DNA of 9,587 nucleotides, taken from Gammaproteobacteria bacterium (lineage in GTDB: Bacteria; Pseudomonadota; Gammaproteobacteria; Pseudomonadales; UBA3067). Under the pieces are notes generated by a model. That model did no database searches, was not told where the DNA came from, and saw only the letters and a program-made list of their open reading frames with translations. Position numbers and translations under genes: made by a program. Below, piece after piece: positions 1 to 8,378 of this stretch. Position 1 is the stretch's first letter. The number at the start of each line of letters is the position of its first letter. Where the stretch lies: NCBI GenBank assembly GCA_019090565.1, contig JAHRVS010000131.1:1-9587 (forward strand). The letters are read 5' to 3'.

Positions 1-406
1 CGCCAATTTGAATCCAAATAACGCGAAATAGCGGCCCCGTTTCGAGGTCTAAGCTGCTTTGTGCGCCCTGCAAAGATTTTTCCAATAGCGCCGCAAAATC
101 ACCGTCACTTTCTGTAAATGTTTCTATCGAAAAAATGCGCTGCATTTGTGGGTGTTGCCAATCCAGTGGCAGATACCGTTGCTCGGCATCGGGGTAGAAG
201 GCCCGCAGCATGTCATGCTGGCTTACCAGTGCTTGCACGGCTTGCTCGGTATTAGAAATAGCCTGTTGGACACTGACATCATCCCTTAATGCCATGGCCG
301 GCTTAAGCAGCAACGACATATTCCAATGCTGTGCTTGCTCGAAGGCTTGCTCGTAAAACCAGTGCTGAACCGGTGTCAGTACTACCTGAGTGGTCAGGGC
401 ATCTTG
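1..406 (-). other. Epimerization domain E2, N-terminal part only
   Basis: The first E-type motif, TPVQHWF, is at about 2640-2646, followed by the HWN segment common in E domains and the donor-side strand ending RVIWIQIG at the window edge. The PVQxWF motif and the GGDSI form of T2 favour an E domain over a C domain. The catalytic HHxxxDG, the EGHGR-type motif and FNYLG lie outside the window, so activity cannot be judged. Confidence 0.85.
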
Positions 407-3400
407 TTGTGCAATCAGGCTTTCTACCTGCCCAGCCACTTTTACTAGCTCGGCAATGCTTTGATTTTCAAACAGTTGCTTCGTAGAGATGTGAATCCCT
501 ACCCGCTTGGCCCGGCTTGCTACTTGTATGGACAAAATGGAGTCGCCACCGAGTGCAAAAAAGTTGTCGTTTACCCCCACCTGCGTCACACCAAGAAGGT
601 TTTCCCATATCTCAGCAAGCGCTTTTTCCATGTCGCTTTGGGGAAGAGATTGTGCAAGGTGTACGCGCTCAGCTTCTGGCTCCGGCAAAGCGCGGTGGTC
701 CACTTTTCCATTAGGGGTCAGGGGCAGCTTGTCCACACACACCCAATAAGAAGGGACCATATAAGCGGGTAAAGAATTTGCCACTTTTTCTTTCAAGGCA
801 TCTAGGTTAGATGCTTCATTGAGTACCACCCAGGCCACCAAGTGCTTACCACGGCCAATTTCTTTCGCCCGCACCACCACCTCATGCAAAGTACCATGTT
901 CTAGCTGGGCGCTCGCCTGATTTAAGGCGGCTTCCACTTCACCCAGCTCGATACGGTGACCTCGAATTTTTACTTGTTGGTCTGCTCGACCCAAAAACTC
1001 GATGGTGCCATCGGCACGGTAGCGGGCCATATCACCACTGCGATACAAAACTGACCCATGCCCGTGCACTTTAGCAAAAGGGTTTGGTACAAAGACCTTG
1101 GCTGTCAATGCTGGTTTAAATCGATAACCCCTCGCAACACCGTCTCCGGCAGTACACAGCTCACCCACCATGCCCACCGATACGGGCTGTAGGTTTTGAT
1201 CAAGAATATAGACTTGAGTATTCGAAACCGGCACGCCAATGGGCACACTCAGGCTAATGTCATCGGCATTTTCAGTCGCAAAATAGGTGGTTAAGGTGGT
1301 ATTTTCGCTGGGGCCATAAAGATTGATAAACCGCAATCCCGGACAAGCTCGCAGTAAGTGACGCACTCGGTCAGCATTGGCCACCTCGCCGCCTGTCATG
1401 ATCACTTTTAACTTACTCATGGCCTCGGGAGAAAACTCTGCCAAGGTGTTGAACAGTGCCGTGGTTAAAAAAGCATGGCTAATGCCCTGCTCCCTGATTA
1501 GTCGGTCGAAATTTTCAGGGTCAAGGTGCCCCGGTGGCGCCACAACTAATTTTGCCCCATTAAGCAGCCCGCCCCATATTTCCCAAGTCGCCGCATCAAA
1601 GGCAATCGGCGCATAATGCAAAAGCGTGACTTGTGGATTAAAGTCCACCACATTGCTGTTTTTTACCAACCTGAGCACATTACGATGCGTCAGCTCAATG
1701 CCTTTGGGTTGCCCCGTTGAACCCGAGGTGTAGATCACCAACGCGAGCTGATCGGGACGTATTGCTACGATGGGCGACTGGGTCGGCAAATCAGGGTAGC
1801 TCACCGCGGAATCAATCACCGGTAAGGGTTTATCCGCCGCCAATAGCCCCTCAAACCGCTCTCTCTGTTTAGCGCTAACCATCACCCACTTAGCGGCCGA
1901 ATCTTCAAGCATGTATTGCAGCCGTTCGTCAGGGTGGCCAGGGTCTAAAGCTAGGTAGGCCCCTCCAGCCTTGACGATCGCCAAGAGGCTCACCAACATA
2001 TCAACCGAACGTTCACCGCAATAAGCCACCACGGTTTCGGCCCCCACCCCCTGCGCAAGCAAGTGGTGGGCAAGCTGGTTAGCACGTTGAGAAAGGCCCT
2101 GGTATGACAGTACTTCGTTTTCAAACCAAATTGCGGGATGGTGAGGGTCTTTGGCAACGATCACGTCAAACGCCACCCCCATTGCACTTTCAGAGGGATA
2201 GGGCCCTACTGTCTGGTTCCAGAGCTGCAGCATACGCGCCCTTTCAGCCTGACTGAGCAGATTAATTTCTTGCACTGGCCGTTCAGCCTTTTCGATAAAA
2301 TTTTCCAGTGTCTGCTGAAGCTGTGCCATCAGGCGTTGAATATTCGCTGTGCTAAATCGATCCTCTTGGTAAGAAATTTTCATGGTGAGCTGTTTGCCCG
2401 GTACAAAAATCAGGGTCAGCGGAAAGTTGGTTTTCCACACCGCCTCCACCGCACCGACTTCAAAGGGCATATCGGCCGCTGACAAGGCTTGATCAACTGG
2501 ATAATTTTCAAACACCACAATGGATTCAAAAAGCGATTCACCACCGGCCAAACCACACATTTGCTGTAAAGAACGCAACGAGGTAGATTCGTAGTGCCGC
2601 ATGGCCACATGTTGTTGTTGAATTTTTTCTAGCCATTGGCGTATAGAAATAGCATCATCACGCTCTACCCCAGCGGGCACATCCACACACACCGGCAGCG
2701 TATTAATAAACATGCCAGCAGTGTGCTCAACCTGTGGTAAATGGGCTGGCCGCCCTGACACCGTTGCACCAAAAACCACTGTGGAGTCACCCGCATAGCG
2801 GCTTAACAAGTAGGCCCACGCTGCCTGAAAAAGTGTGTTTAAAGTCAGGTGGTGGCGCTTAGAAAAATTTTCAAGGTGCTGGGTATTTAACTCAGAAAAA
2901 CACAATACCTCTGTCTGATAACCCCCGGTCTGATAGCCCTCGGATGCGGTTTTTTCGTTAAGCGACAAATGGGTGTCACCGTAAGGCAGGGGGGTGGCGC
3001 GCTCAAAATCTCCCAAATAGTCACGCCAAAATACCTCCGCTTCGTTAGGGTCTTCTTGCGACAAATAACGAATAAATGGCTCATACTGCGGGCCGACTTG
3101 AGGGGCAAAGCCCTCGCCTGCCAACAAACCTCGGTAGAAACGAAACAAGTCACTTAATACCAACGAGACAGACCAGCCATCGAGGATAAGATGGTGGAAA
3201 TTAAAGACCAGGTAAACACCCTCGACCTCAGCAGGCAGCACAGCAATGCGCATGAGCCCAGCCTGCCCTAAATCAAAACCCGCCTCACGTTCGCTGGATA
3301 AGAATACTGCCAATGAGGGCTGCCCGCCCCGTGGGTAAAAGCGAATGGGTTTATCAACGCTCTTGCGTACAAATTGCAAAGCTTGGGGCAAACCATCCCA

Positions 3401-6400
3401 AGTAAAGCCGGTGCGCAATATCGGGTGCCGGGCCAAGGTTAAGGCCCAAGCTTCTTGCAAGGCAGTTTGATTTAATTCACCGACAATTTTTATACTCATC
3501 TGCTCGAAATACGTTTCACCACTCTCATCATGCAGGGCATGAAAAAGCATCCCTTCCTGCATGGGTGACAACGGGTACAAACTTTCAAGCTCACGGCTGT
3601 GGTCACCCCGAGTCAGGCTGTGGCAAACACCGTACAACGTATCATCAGCCAACGTCTCATCGGCCAACGATAGTAAGGGGAAGTCACTTTTCGAATAAGC
3701 GAAGTGCGTCGGCTCTAAGCAGTAGCTACCCAGCTGTTGAAGTAAGGAGACATAAGCATCTAAAAACTCTGTAACGACTTTTTTACAAAGGCGTTGCGCG
3801 TCATAATGGCATTGAATGTTCAGCACATCGTCGCGAATAGAAACATTCACTTCAAGGGGATAAATGGCCGCATTGTTCGTCGCAATTTGTTGAAGGTGGG
3901 TAGTTTCATCCCATGCCAACACGTCGTTGCTTTGCTGGTTAACTTGGCCCAAGTAATTAAATAAAACCTCTGCTGGGCTGGCATTTAAGTTGGCGCACTT
4001 GTTTTGCTTTGCTAACCAACCGTATACCAAACCTTGTTCCGGTGCAGCACGCAGCTGCTCTTTCACCGAAATTAAATAATCACCAATGGCACGGTGTCTG
4101 GGCGCAATAAATCGTTGCGGATAAAGCGCCGTAAACCAGCCGACAGTTTGCGAAAGGTCAATCTTTTCATCGTTCGTTGATCGCCCGTGGTTTTCCAAAT
4201 CAATACGGAAACTCTCAGCCCCATTTATTTTTTGAAGGCTTAACAACAAACCTGTAATAAGCAGTTCATTGAACTCAATATTGAAATTCTTAAGCGCCTC
4301 TTGGGTGAGGCTGCGCGTATGAAGACGATCAAGGCAACGCGTATCGCTCCCCTTTAATACGGTGCTCCCTGTTTTTTTGTTTTCAGTAAAAACCCCCTCG
4401 CTAGGCAATAGTTGCTCTGACCAATAGGCAATTTGCTCATCGCACTCGCCTTGGTCAATACGTGCCTGCAAGGCTTTATTTGCCTCAAGAAAAGAACTGG
4501 ATTTTAACCCCAAGTTTGTTTGCGGCGCCACCAACAAACTCTGAAAATCATCAAGAATAATACGCCAAGACACGCCATCAACCAAGAGGTGGTGCGCCGT
4601 CACAAAAAGATAATCTTGCCCAGGGCAGCGCAGCAATACAACTTGCTGTAAAACCCCGGTTTCAATATTTAAATTCGCTTCAAAGCCATTCGCTACCTCA
4701 CCCCTTTTATTCTCCTCGCACTGCCGTTCAAATACCAGCTGACGGATGTCTAGCGAATCCTTAAAGTGACCCACCCAGCCAGTGCTGCCAAGTTTGAAAT
4801 AGCAGCGCAGCTGGTCGTGCTTCGCCAGTATTTGCTCCCACGCATGCACCACTTGTTCATAACTGATTGATGAGCGTAATTTGAATATCAGCGACTGGTT
4901 CCAATAATCACTATTTTTTATATTGCCGTTATCGCAGTGATCAAAAAACCAAGACTGAATCGGGTTAAGCGCCACCTCCCCTTTCAGAGCGTCTTGCAGC
5001 GCAACAACTATTTCAGACGAGGTACTCGCCACTTCTGCCAATTCAGAAATAGTTTGGTGTGCAAAAAGCTGCTTAACACTCAGTGAAAGGCCGGCTTTTT
5101 TTGCCCGGCTGATAATCTGTAGTGACAAAATAGAGTCGCCACCGAGCTCAAAAAAGTTGTCAAAAACCCCCACCCACTCAAGGCCCAGCACATCTTGCCA
5201 GATATCTACCAAAAGCGCCTCGGCATCGCTGCGCGGCGATGCATTGTTTTGTTCTGAGCTTGTGGCGCCCTGCACTAGGATGGTTTCATGCTGAAGCAGC
5301 AATTGTTTTTTATCTATCTTGCCATTATGGGTTAAGGGCAAATTCTCGCGCGCATACATAAACGCAGGCTGCATATATTGGGGCAGCTTTTCGGCCAATT
5401 CTTTTCTCAGCGCCGCAAGTGATCCCTCTTTGGTATCATTATCAAATACCACAAACGCCAATAATTGTTTTTTGGCTTGATCACTGATCACTACCGATTC
5501 GTGCACACCCTGACAAGCTGTTAGTTGCGCAGTCACTTCGCCTAATTCAATCCGATAGCCGCGTATTTTCACCTGCTCGTCATTACGGCCCAAATAAATC
5601 AAATCACCCTGAGGGGTGTAATAGGCCAAATCGCCACTTTTATACAGCCGCTTTTTTTCACCATTAATGGTTTTATGAATAAATCGTTCGGCTGTCAGTG
5701 TTTCAAGTTGCCAATAACCACTACTCAACCCTCGTCCAGCAACATACATTTCGCCCGGCACGCCTAAAGGGACTTGTTGGCCAAGCTCATCTAACAAATA
5801 AATACTTAAATCAGCCAAGGGTCGGCCAATATTACTAATGGGATTAAGGAAATCATTTTCGCTAATTAAATGCCACGTCACATGCACGGTGGTTTCAGTG
5901 ATGCCGTACATATTGATCAATTTTGGCTGATCATAACCGTAACGCGCGACCCAAGGTTGCAGCTGAGGAAAATCGAGGGCTTCGCCACCAAAAATCACGT
6001 AACGCAGCGCTTGATTGGAAGCTTCTTTTTCGTTGTCAATGCTAACCAATTGATTAAAAGCGGCGGGGGTTTGATTGAGCACCGTAATACCTTGTGCTGC
6101 GATGAAGTCGTAAAACTGCTCAGGTTCACGGGTCATTTCTAACGGTACGATCGCCAAGCGGCCGCCAAATAACAACGCGCCCCATATTTCCCAAACGGAA
6201 AAATCAAAGGCATAGGAATGAAACAATGACCAGCAATCGGTGTGTGAAAATTCAAACACGTCACTGCTTTGACTAAAAAGCCGCGTGACGTTTTCGTGGT
6301 TAATCGACACCCCTTTGGGCTTGCCCGTGGTGCCGGAGGTATAAATCATATATGCCGGGGCATTAGGCGGAATTTTTTTGGCTAAATTGGCCTGTGAATA

Positions 6401-8293
6401 GTTCGCCAACTCAAGCAAAGTCGAAGAAACATCCACGCAGGGTAAAGCAGAATGTTGAAAGTCTCGATCGCTGAGAATGAGCGCAACCTGCGCATCCTCT
6501 AAAATCATGGCATTTCGAACGGCGGCACTGTTGGGGTCAACCGGCACGTAGCTGGCGCCGCATTTCAATACGGCTAAAATTGCCGTAATTAGCTGCGTAC
6601 CACGCTCAAATACCAAGGCAATGTGCTCGCGCTCTTGAACGCCTTGTTCAACAAGATAATGTGCAAGCTGGTTTGCCTGCTGATTCAGCCCTTCGTAACT
6701 GAGGGCATCATCGCCATGACTCACCGCAATACGCTTGGGGTACACACGCACTTGTTTTTCAAAGCGCGTCACCACATCTGTTTCGTCCCAGTCGGCGATG
6801 GCGTTACTTGCGTTGAAGGATTCTAGCAGCGCGGCGTCATCCATCGTAAGAAAGCTAATTTCAGCCAATTGACGCTCTGGCGCTGCAATCAACTGCCCCA
6901 TCAGTGTTTGAAAATGCGCAGCAAAACGGGCCATGGTTTCAGCTTGGTAACAACCCGTTCGGTATTCCAGCTCCCCCACTATACGCCCCGCATTTTCACT
7001 GAGGGTGAGAGTGAAATCGAATTTCGCTGTGTTTAACGCTGGTAATTCAGGAAAAACATCAAGGCCATCTAGATTGACATTCAAGCCATCATCGCCTTGC
7101 CAAACGAACAGTTGCTGAAAAAGCGGCGTGCTATTTTTCACACGGGGAACATCTAACTCATCGACCAACTTTTCAAATGGCAGGGCTTGGTGCTGCCACA
7201 CATCCCGCAAATTTCTCTGTAAAGCTTGCTGTAACGCGAAATAACTTTGCTCGGGTAACACCTTTTGCCTGATGGCCAGGGTATTCACAAAAAAACCAAT
7301 CAAGGGTTCAATTTCAGCATGCCCCCGATTGGCAACAGGGGTGCCAATCACTACGTCATTTTCAGCACTATAACGGGCGCACAGCACCATAAAACCCGCC
7401 AACAGAGCACTGTATAGGGTGACACCCTGATTTTGACATAAACGCCTAAGCTCATCGCTCAATGATAACGACAGCGCCACGGGGAGCCGTGCGCCCTTGT
7501 GACTGAGCGTTTGGGGTGGGGGGAAATCAAAAGGAATGCGCATTTCTGGCGCATCAGCCAAATAGGCTTTCCAGAAAACCAACTCTTTTTCGATGCGCAG
7601 GTCATTGAGGATTTCACGTTGCCAGTGAGAATAATCGGCATACTGAATCAGCAGCGGGGGTAAACTCGGTGCGCGCCCTTGGCAAAAGCTGTTGTAATAA
7701 TGCGCCAGCTCTGCACTAAAAATACCCACCGACCAACCGTCAAAAATAATATGATGAAAGCTCAACAACATGACATGCTTGTTTTCATCAAGCTTGAGAA
7801 CAAGACAACGAAACAGAGGCAAGCTCGACAGATCAAACACCTGCTCAAAAAAAAGTGAGGACTTTTGTTGAATTGTTGCCTTGTCGGCACCCGTCTTACT
7901 TACATCTTCGAAACTCAGTGCGGGCTCAAGGCTGCTTGCCACCGTTTGATGGCCTGAACCTTCGAACTCACAAAAGCGGGTCCGCAATATCTCATGGCGG
8001 GCAATCATTGTACGAAAAGCCGCGATCAATGCCTCGTGGTTCAGCACACCTTCGAGGCGTAACATGGCTGGCATGTTATAACTGGGGTTTTGCCCCTCGT
8101 ACTGATCCAAAAACCACAAACGCTGTTGTGAAAAAGACAAAGGGCTTTGCGCGCCTCTGGCACTTTTTTTAATTTGAGCTTTCGCCGACAGTGACTGGCT
8201 TTTGCCTTTATATTGGCGAATTTTAAGTAATAATTTTTCACGCTGCAGAGGTGAAAGTGCGGCCAGCTTGTCTTCAAGCAAGGTGTTGTCCAT
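1..8293 (-). CDS. Multimodular nonribosomal peptide synthetase, C-terminally truncated by the window
   Basis: Assembly-line enzyme that activates amino acids as adenylates, loads them on phosphopantetheine arms and condenses them, presumably in the cytoplasm. The frame is open for 2764 codons from ATG 8293 to the window edge, with no stop or frameshift. The start is supported by an in-frame TAG at 8302-8300, only two codons upstream, and by AGGG four bases before the ATG. Visible order is C1 (about 50-490), A1 (508-1000), T1 (1022-1085), E1 (1100-1510), C2 (1570-2005), A2 (2038-2540), T2 (2553-2618), E2 (from 2630, cut). Residues 1-49 are a short Lys-rich leader. A1 has the Thr code; A2 is probably hydrophobic. 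Both modules epimerize, so the inferred product segment is D-allo-Thr then a D-residue. No tailoring or release domain is seen. The NRPS identity is certain; the final peptide is unknown. Confidence 0.97.
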   Translation of the reverse strand, partial: MDNTLLEDKLAALSPLQREKLLLKIRQYKGKSQSLSAKAQIKKSARGAQSPLSFSQQRLWFLDQYEGQNPSYNMPAMLRLEGVLNHEALIAAFRTMIARHEILRTRFCEFEGSGHQTVASSLEPALSFEDVSKTGADKATIQQKSSLFFEQVFDLSSLPLFRCLVLKLDENKHVMLLSFHHIIFDGWSVGIFSAELAHYYNSFCQGRAPSLPPLLIQYADYSHWQREILNDLRIEKELVFWKAYLADAPEMRIPFDFPPPQTLSHKGARLPVALSLSLSDELRRLCQNQGVTLYSALLAGFMVLCARYSAENDVVIGTPVANRGHAEIEPLIGFFVNTLAIRQKVLPEQSYFALQQALQRNLRDVWQHQALPFEKLVDELDVPRVKNSTPLFQQLFVWQGDDGLNVNLDGLDVFPELPALNTAKFDFTLTLSENAGRIVGELEYRTGCYQAETMARFAAHFQTLMGQLIAAPERQLAEISFLTMDDAALLESFNASNAIADWDETDVVTRFEKQVRVYPKRIAVSHGDDALSYEGLNQQANQLAHYLVEQGVQEREHIALVFERGTQLITAILAVLKCGASYVPVDPNSAAVRNAMILEDAQVALILSDRDFQHSALPCVDVSSTLLELANYSQANLAKKIPPNAPAYMIYTSGTTGKPKGVSINHENVTRLFSQSSDVFEFSHTDCWSLFHSYAFDFSVWEIWGALLFGGRLAIVPLEMTREPEQFYDFIAAQGITVLNQTPAAFNQLVSIDNEKEASNQALRYVIFGGEALDFPQLQPWVARYGYDQPKLINMYGITETTVHVTWHLISENDFLNPISNIGRPLADLSIYLLDELGQQVPLGVPGEMYVAGRGLSSGYWQLETLTAERFIHKTINGEKKRLYKSGDLAYYTPQGDLIYLGRNDEQVKIRGYRIELGEVTAQLTACQGVHESVVISDQAKKQLLAFVVFDNDTKEGSLAALRKELAEKLPQYMQPAFMYARENLPLTHNGKIDKKQLLLQHETILVQGATSSEQNNASPRSDAEALLVDIWQDVLGLEWVGVFDNFFELGGDSILSLQIISRAKKAGLSLSVKQLFAHQTISELAEVASTSSEIVVALQDALKGEVALNPIQSWFFDHCDNGNIKNSDYWNQSLIFKLRSSISYEQVVHAWEQILAKHDQLRCYFKLGSTGWVGHFKDSLDIRQLVFERQCEENKRGEVANGFEANLNIETGVLQQVVLLRCPGQDYLFVTAHHLLVDGVSWRIILDDFQSLLVAPQTNLGLKSSSFLEANKALQARIDQGECDEQIAYWSEQLLPSEGVFTENKKTGSTVLKGSDTRCLDRLHTRSLTQEALKNFNIEFNELLITGLLLSLQKINGAESFRIDLENHGRSTNDEKIDLSQTVGWFTALYPQRFIAPRHRAIGDYLISVKEQLRAAPEQGLVYGWLAKQNKCANLNASPAEVLFNYLGQVNQQSNDVLAWDETTHLQQIATNNAAIYPLEVNVSIRDDVLNIQCHYDAQRLCKKVVTEFLDAYVSLLQQLGSYCLEPTHFAYSKSDFPLLSLADETLADDTLYGVCHSLTRGDHSRELESLYPLSPMQEGMLFHALHDESGETYFEQMSIKIVGELNQTALQEAWALTLARHPILRTGFTWDGLPQALQFVRKSVDKPIRFYPRGGQPSLAVFLSSEREAGFDLGQAGLMRIAVLPAEVEGVYLVFNFHHLILDGWSVSLVLSDLFRFYRGLLAGEGFAPQVGPQYEPFIRYLSQEDPNEAEVFWRDYLGDFERATPLPYGDTHLSLNEKTASEGYQTGGYQTEVLCFSELNTQHLENFSKRHHLTLNTLFQAAWAYLLSRYAGDSTVVFGATVSGRPAHLPQVEHTAGMFINTLPVCVDVPAGVERDDAISIRQWLEKIQQQHVAMRHYESTSLRSLQQMCGLAGGESLFESIVVFENYPVDQALSAADMPFEVGAVEAVWKTNFPLTLIFVPGKQLTMKISYQEDRFSTANIQRLMAQLQQTLENFIEKAERPVQEINLLSQAERARMLQLWNQTVGPYPSESAMGVAFDVIVAKDPHHPAIWFENEVLSYQGLSQRANQLAHHLLAQGVGAETVVAYCGERSVDMLVSLLAIVKAGGAYLALDPGHPDERLQYMLEDSAAKWVMVSAKQRERFEGLLAADKPLPVIDSAVSYPDLPTQSPIVAIRPDQLALVIYTSGSTGQPKGIELTHRNVLRLVKNSNVVDFNPQVTLLHYAPIAFDAATWEIWGGLLNGAKLVVAPPGHLDPENFDRLIREQGISHAFLTTALFNTLAEFSPEAMSKLKVIMTGGEVANADRVRHLLRACPGLRFINLYGPSENTTLTTYFATENADDISLSVPIGVPVSNTQVYILDQNLQPVSVGMVGELCTAGDGVARGYRFKPALTAKVFVPNPFAKVHGHGSVLYRSGDMARYRADGTIEFLGRADQQVKIRGHRIELGEVEAALNQASAQLEHGTLHEVVVRAKEIGRGKHLVAWVVLNEASNLDALKEKVANSLPAYMVPSYWVCVDKLPLTPNGKVDHRALPEPEAERVHLAQSLPQSDMEKALAEIWENLLGVTQVGVNDNFFALGGDSILSIQVASRAKRVGIHISTKQLFENQSIAELVKVAGQVESLIAQQDALTTQVVLTPVQHWFYEQAFEQAQHWNMSLLLKPAMALRDDVSVQQAISNTEQAVQALVSQHDMLRAFYPDAEQRYLPLDWQHPQMQRIFSIETFTESDGDFAALLEKSLQGAQSSLDLETGPLFRVIWIQIG
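440..637 (-). other. Thiolation (peptidyl carrier) domain T2
   Basis: Attachment Ser 2585 lies in FFALGGDSI. As in T1 the motif is of the GGDS type associated with epimerization, in line with the E domain that begins next. The coding DNA around the active-site Ser is nearly identical to that of T1 (35 of 38 bases, 531-568 against 5124-5161). Confidence 0.95.
674..2182 (-). other. Adenylation domain A2, substrate uncertain, probably hydrophobic
   Basis: Core motifs: LSYQGLSQRANQLAH at 2062-2076, YTSGSTGQPKG at 2188-2198, FDAATWEIWG from 2232, NLYGPSEN at 2324-2331, GRADQQVKIRGHRIELGEV at 2435-2453 and NGKVDHR with Lys 2530. Pocket residues read D2233, A2234, W2237, F2275, M2299, G2301, L2325, T2333, L2334, K2530, i.e. 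DAWFMGLTLK. Asp 235 (PheA numbering) argues for an alpha-amino acid, and the pocket is otherwise non-polar. The first four residues match the Leu code DAWFLGNVVK but the second half does not. I therefore call it hydrophobic without naming the residue. YGPSE replaces the commoner YGPTE. Confidence 0.88.
2279..3586 (-). other. Condensation domain C2 (DCL-like)
   Basis: Joins the D-configured donor from module 1 to the residue on T2. Core motif PLSPMQEGMLFH spans about 1574-1585 and the catalytic motif HHLILDG is at 1700-1706, with His 1701 and Asp 1705 present. MQEGMLFH in the first motif and position directly after an E domain are both usual for DCL domains, so E1 and C2 agree with each other. 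Confidence 0.92.
3764..4996 (-). other. Epimerization domain E1
   Basis: Inverts the alpha-carbon of the T1-bound residue; acting on L-Thr it would yield D-allo-Thr. The diagnostic E motifs are present in order: PIQSWFF at 1111-1117, HHLLVDGVSWRI from 1234, ENHGRS from 1367 (consensus EGHGRE), TVGWF at 1383-1387, and FNYLGQ at 1445-1450. The proposed catalytic residues, His 1235 and Glu 1367, are retained, so the domain should be active. HHxxxDGVSWRI and FNYLG separate it from condensation domains. The ENHGRS variation (Asn for Gly, Ser for Glu) is mild. Confidence 0.95.
5039..5230 (-). other. Thiolation (peptidyl carrier) domain T1
   Basis: Carries the Thr intermediate on phosphopantetheine attached to Ser 1054 in the motif FFELGGDSI. 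The Asp before the modified Ser (GGDSI, not GGHSL) is the form usually found on carrier domains that serve an epimerization domain, which fits the E domain immediately downstream. A phosphopantetheinyl transferase must act in trans; none lies in this window. Confidence 0.95.
5294..6772 (-). other. Adenylation domain A1, predicted to activate L-threonine
   Basis: Selects and adenylates the amino acid for module 1. Core motifs seen: A1 LSYEGLNQQANQLAH at 531-545, A3 YTSGTTGKPKG at 651-661, A4 FDFSVWEIWG from 696, A5 NMYGITE around 794-800, A8 GRNDEQVKIRGYRIELGEV at 902-920, and A10 NGKIDKK with Lys 992. Aligning to GrsA-PheA by these motifs gives the pocket residues D697, F698, W701, N740, I767, G769, M795, V803, H804 and K992, i.e. 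DFWNIGMVHK. This is the canonical Thr code from many characterised synthetases, so the call is strong, though dehydrobutyrine or other modification could follow. Confidence 0.92.
6824..8146 (-). other. Condensation domain C1 (LCL-like), residues about 50-490
   Basis: Forms the peptide bond between an incoming donor acyl chain and the residue loaded on T1. The C1 core motif reads PLSFSQQRLWFLD at residues 51-63 and the catalytic C3 motif is HHIIFDG at 180-186, with the second His (181) and Asp 185 intact. The PLSFSQQRLWFLD style of the first motif is typical of LCL domains that accept an L-configured donor, rather than the MQEGM style seen in C2. An intact C domain at the N-terminus implies a donor carried on another protein. 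A lipo-initiating starter C domain cannot be excluded by eye. Confidence 0.9.
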
Positions 8294-8301
8294 AAAACCC
8301 T
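8294..8301 (-). promoter_or_regulatory. Ribosome binding site of the NRPS gene
   Basis: On the minus strand AGGG (8301-8298) precedes the ATG at 8293 by four T residues. The spacing is slightly short but usable. The AG of this site overlaps the in-frame TAG at 8302-8300, which rules out an N-terminal extension in this frame. Confidence 0.6.
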
Positions 8302-8316
8302 AATCAGCTATTTAAC

Positions 8317-8326
8317 GGTGATCACC
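8317..8326. repeat. Perfect 10-bp palindrome upstream of the NRPS start
   Basis: GGTGATCACC is fully self-complementary, with its near edge 24 bp from the NRPS ATG. If the weak minus-strand -10 at 8334-8329 (TATACT) is real, transcription would start inside this palindrome, a position typical of a repressor operator. This role is inferred; no known regulator is assigned. Confidence 0.45.
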
Positions 8327-8351
8327 ACAGTATACTATCTTGTTGAAAAAC

Positions 8352-8371
8352 GTGCGTGTTTACAAACGCAC
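8352..8371. repeat. Short inverted repeat GTGCGT-N8-ACGCAC
   Basis: Arms 8352-8357 and 8366-8371 are exact reverse complements around an 8-base AT-rich centre. It lies about 60 bp upstream of the NRPS start, where a -35 region or activator site would be expected. It has no T-tract in either direction, so it does not look like a terminator. Confidence 0.4.
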
Positions 8372-8378
8372 ACATTGA

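Noticed and set aside
1100..1700. Possible split of the NRPS into two genes between modules
   Set aside because: Reading every in-frame triplet from 8293 to 2 shows no stop, so the modules are on one polypeptide.
2138..2482. 114-codon plus-strand open frame opposite the NRPS
   Set aside because: It is antisense to conserved C2/A2 sequence, whose minus-strand frame is clearly coding. It and similar short frames at 461-772 and 7855-8172 are by-products of that coding.
8352..8371. Hairpin considered as a rho-independent terminator
   Set aside because: The stem is only 6 bp and no T-tract follows on either strand. The neighbouring genes diverge, so no terminator is expected here.
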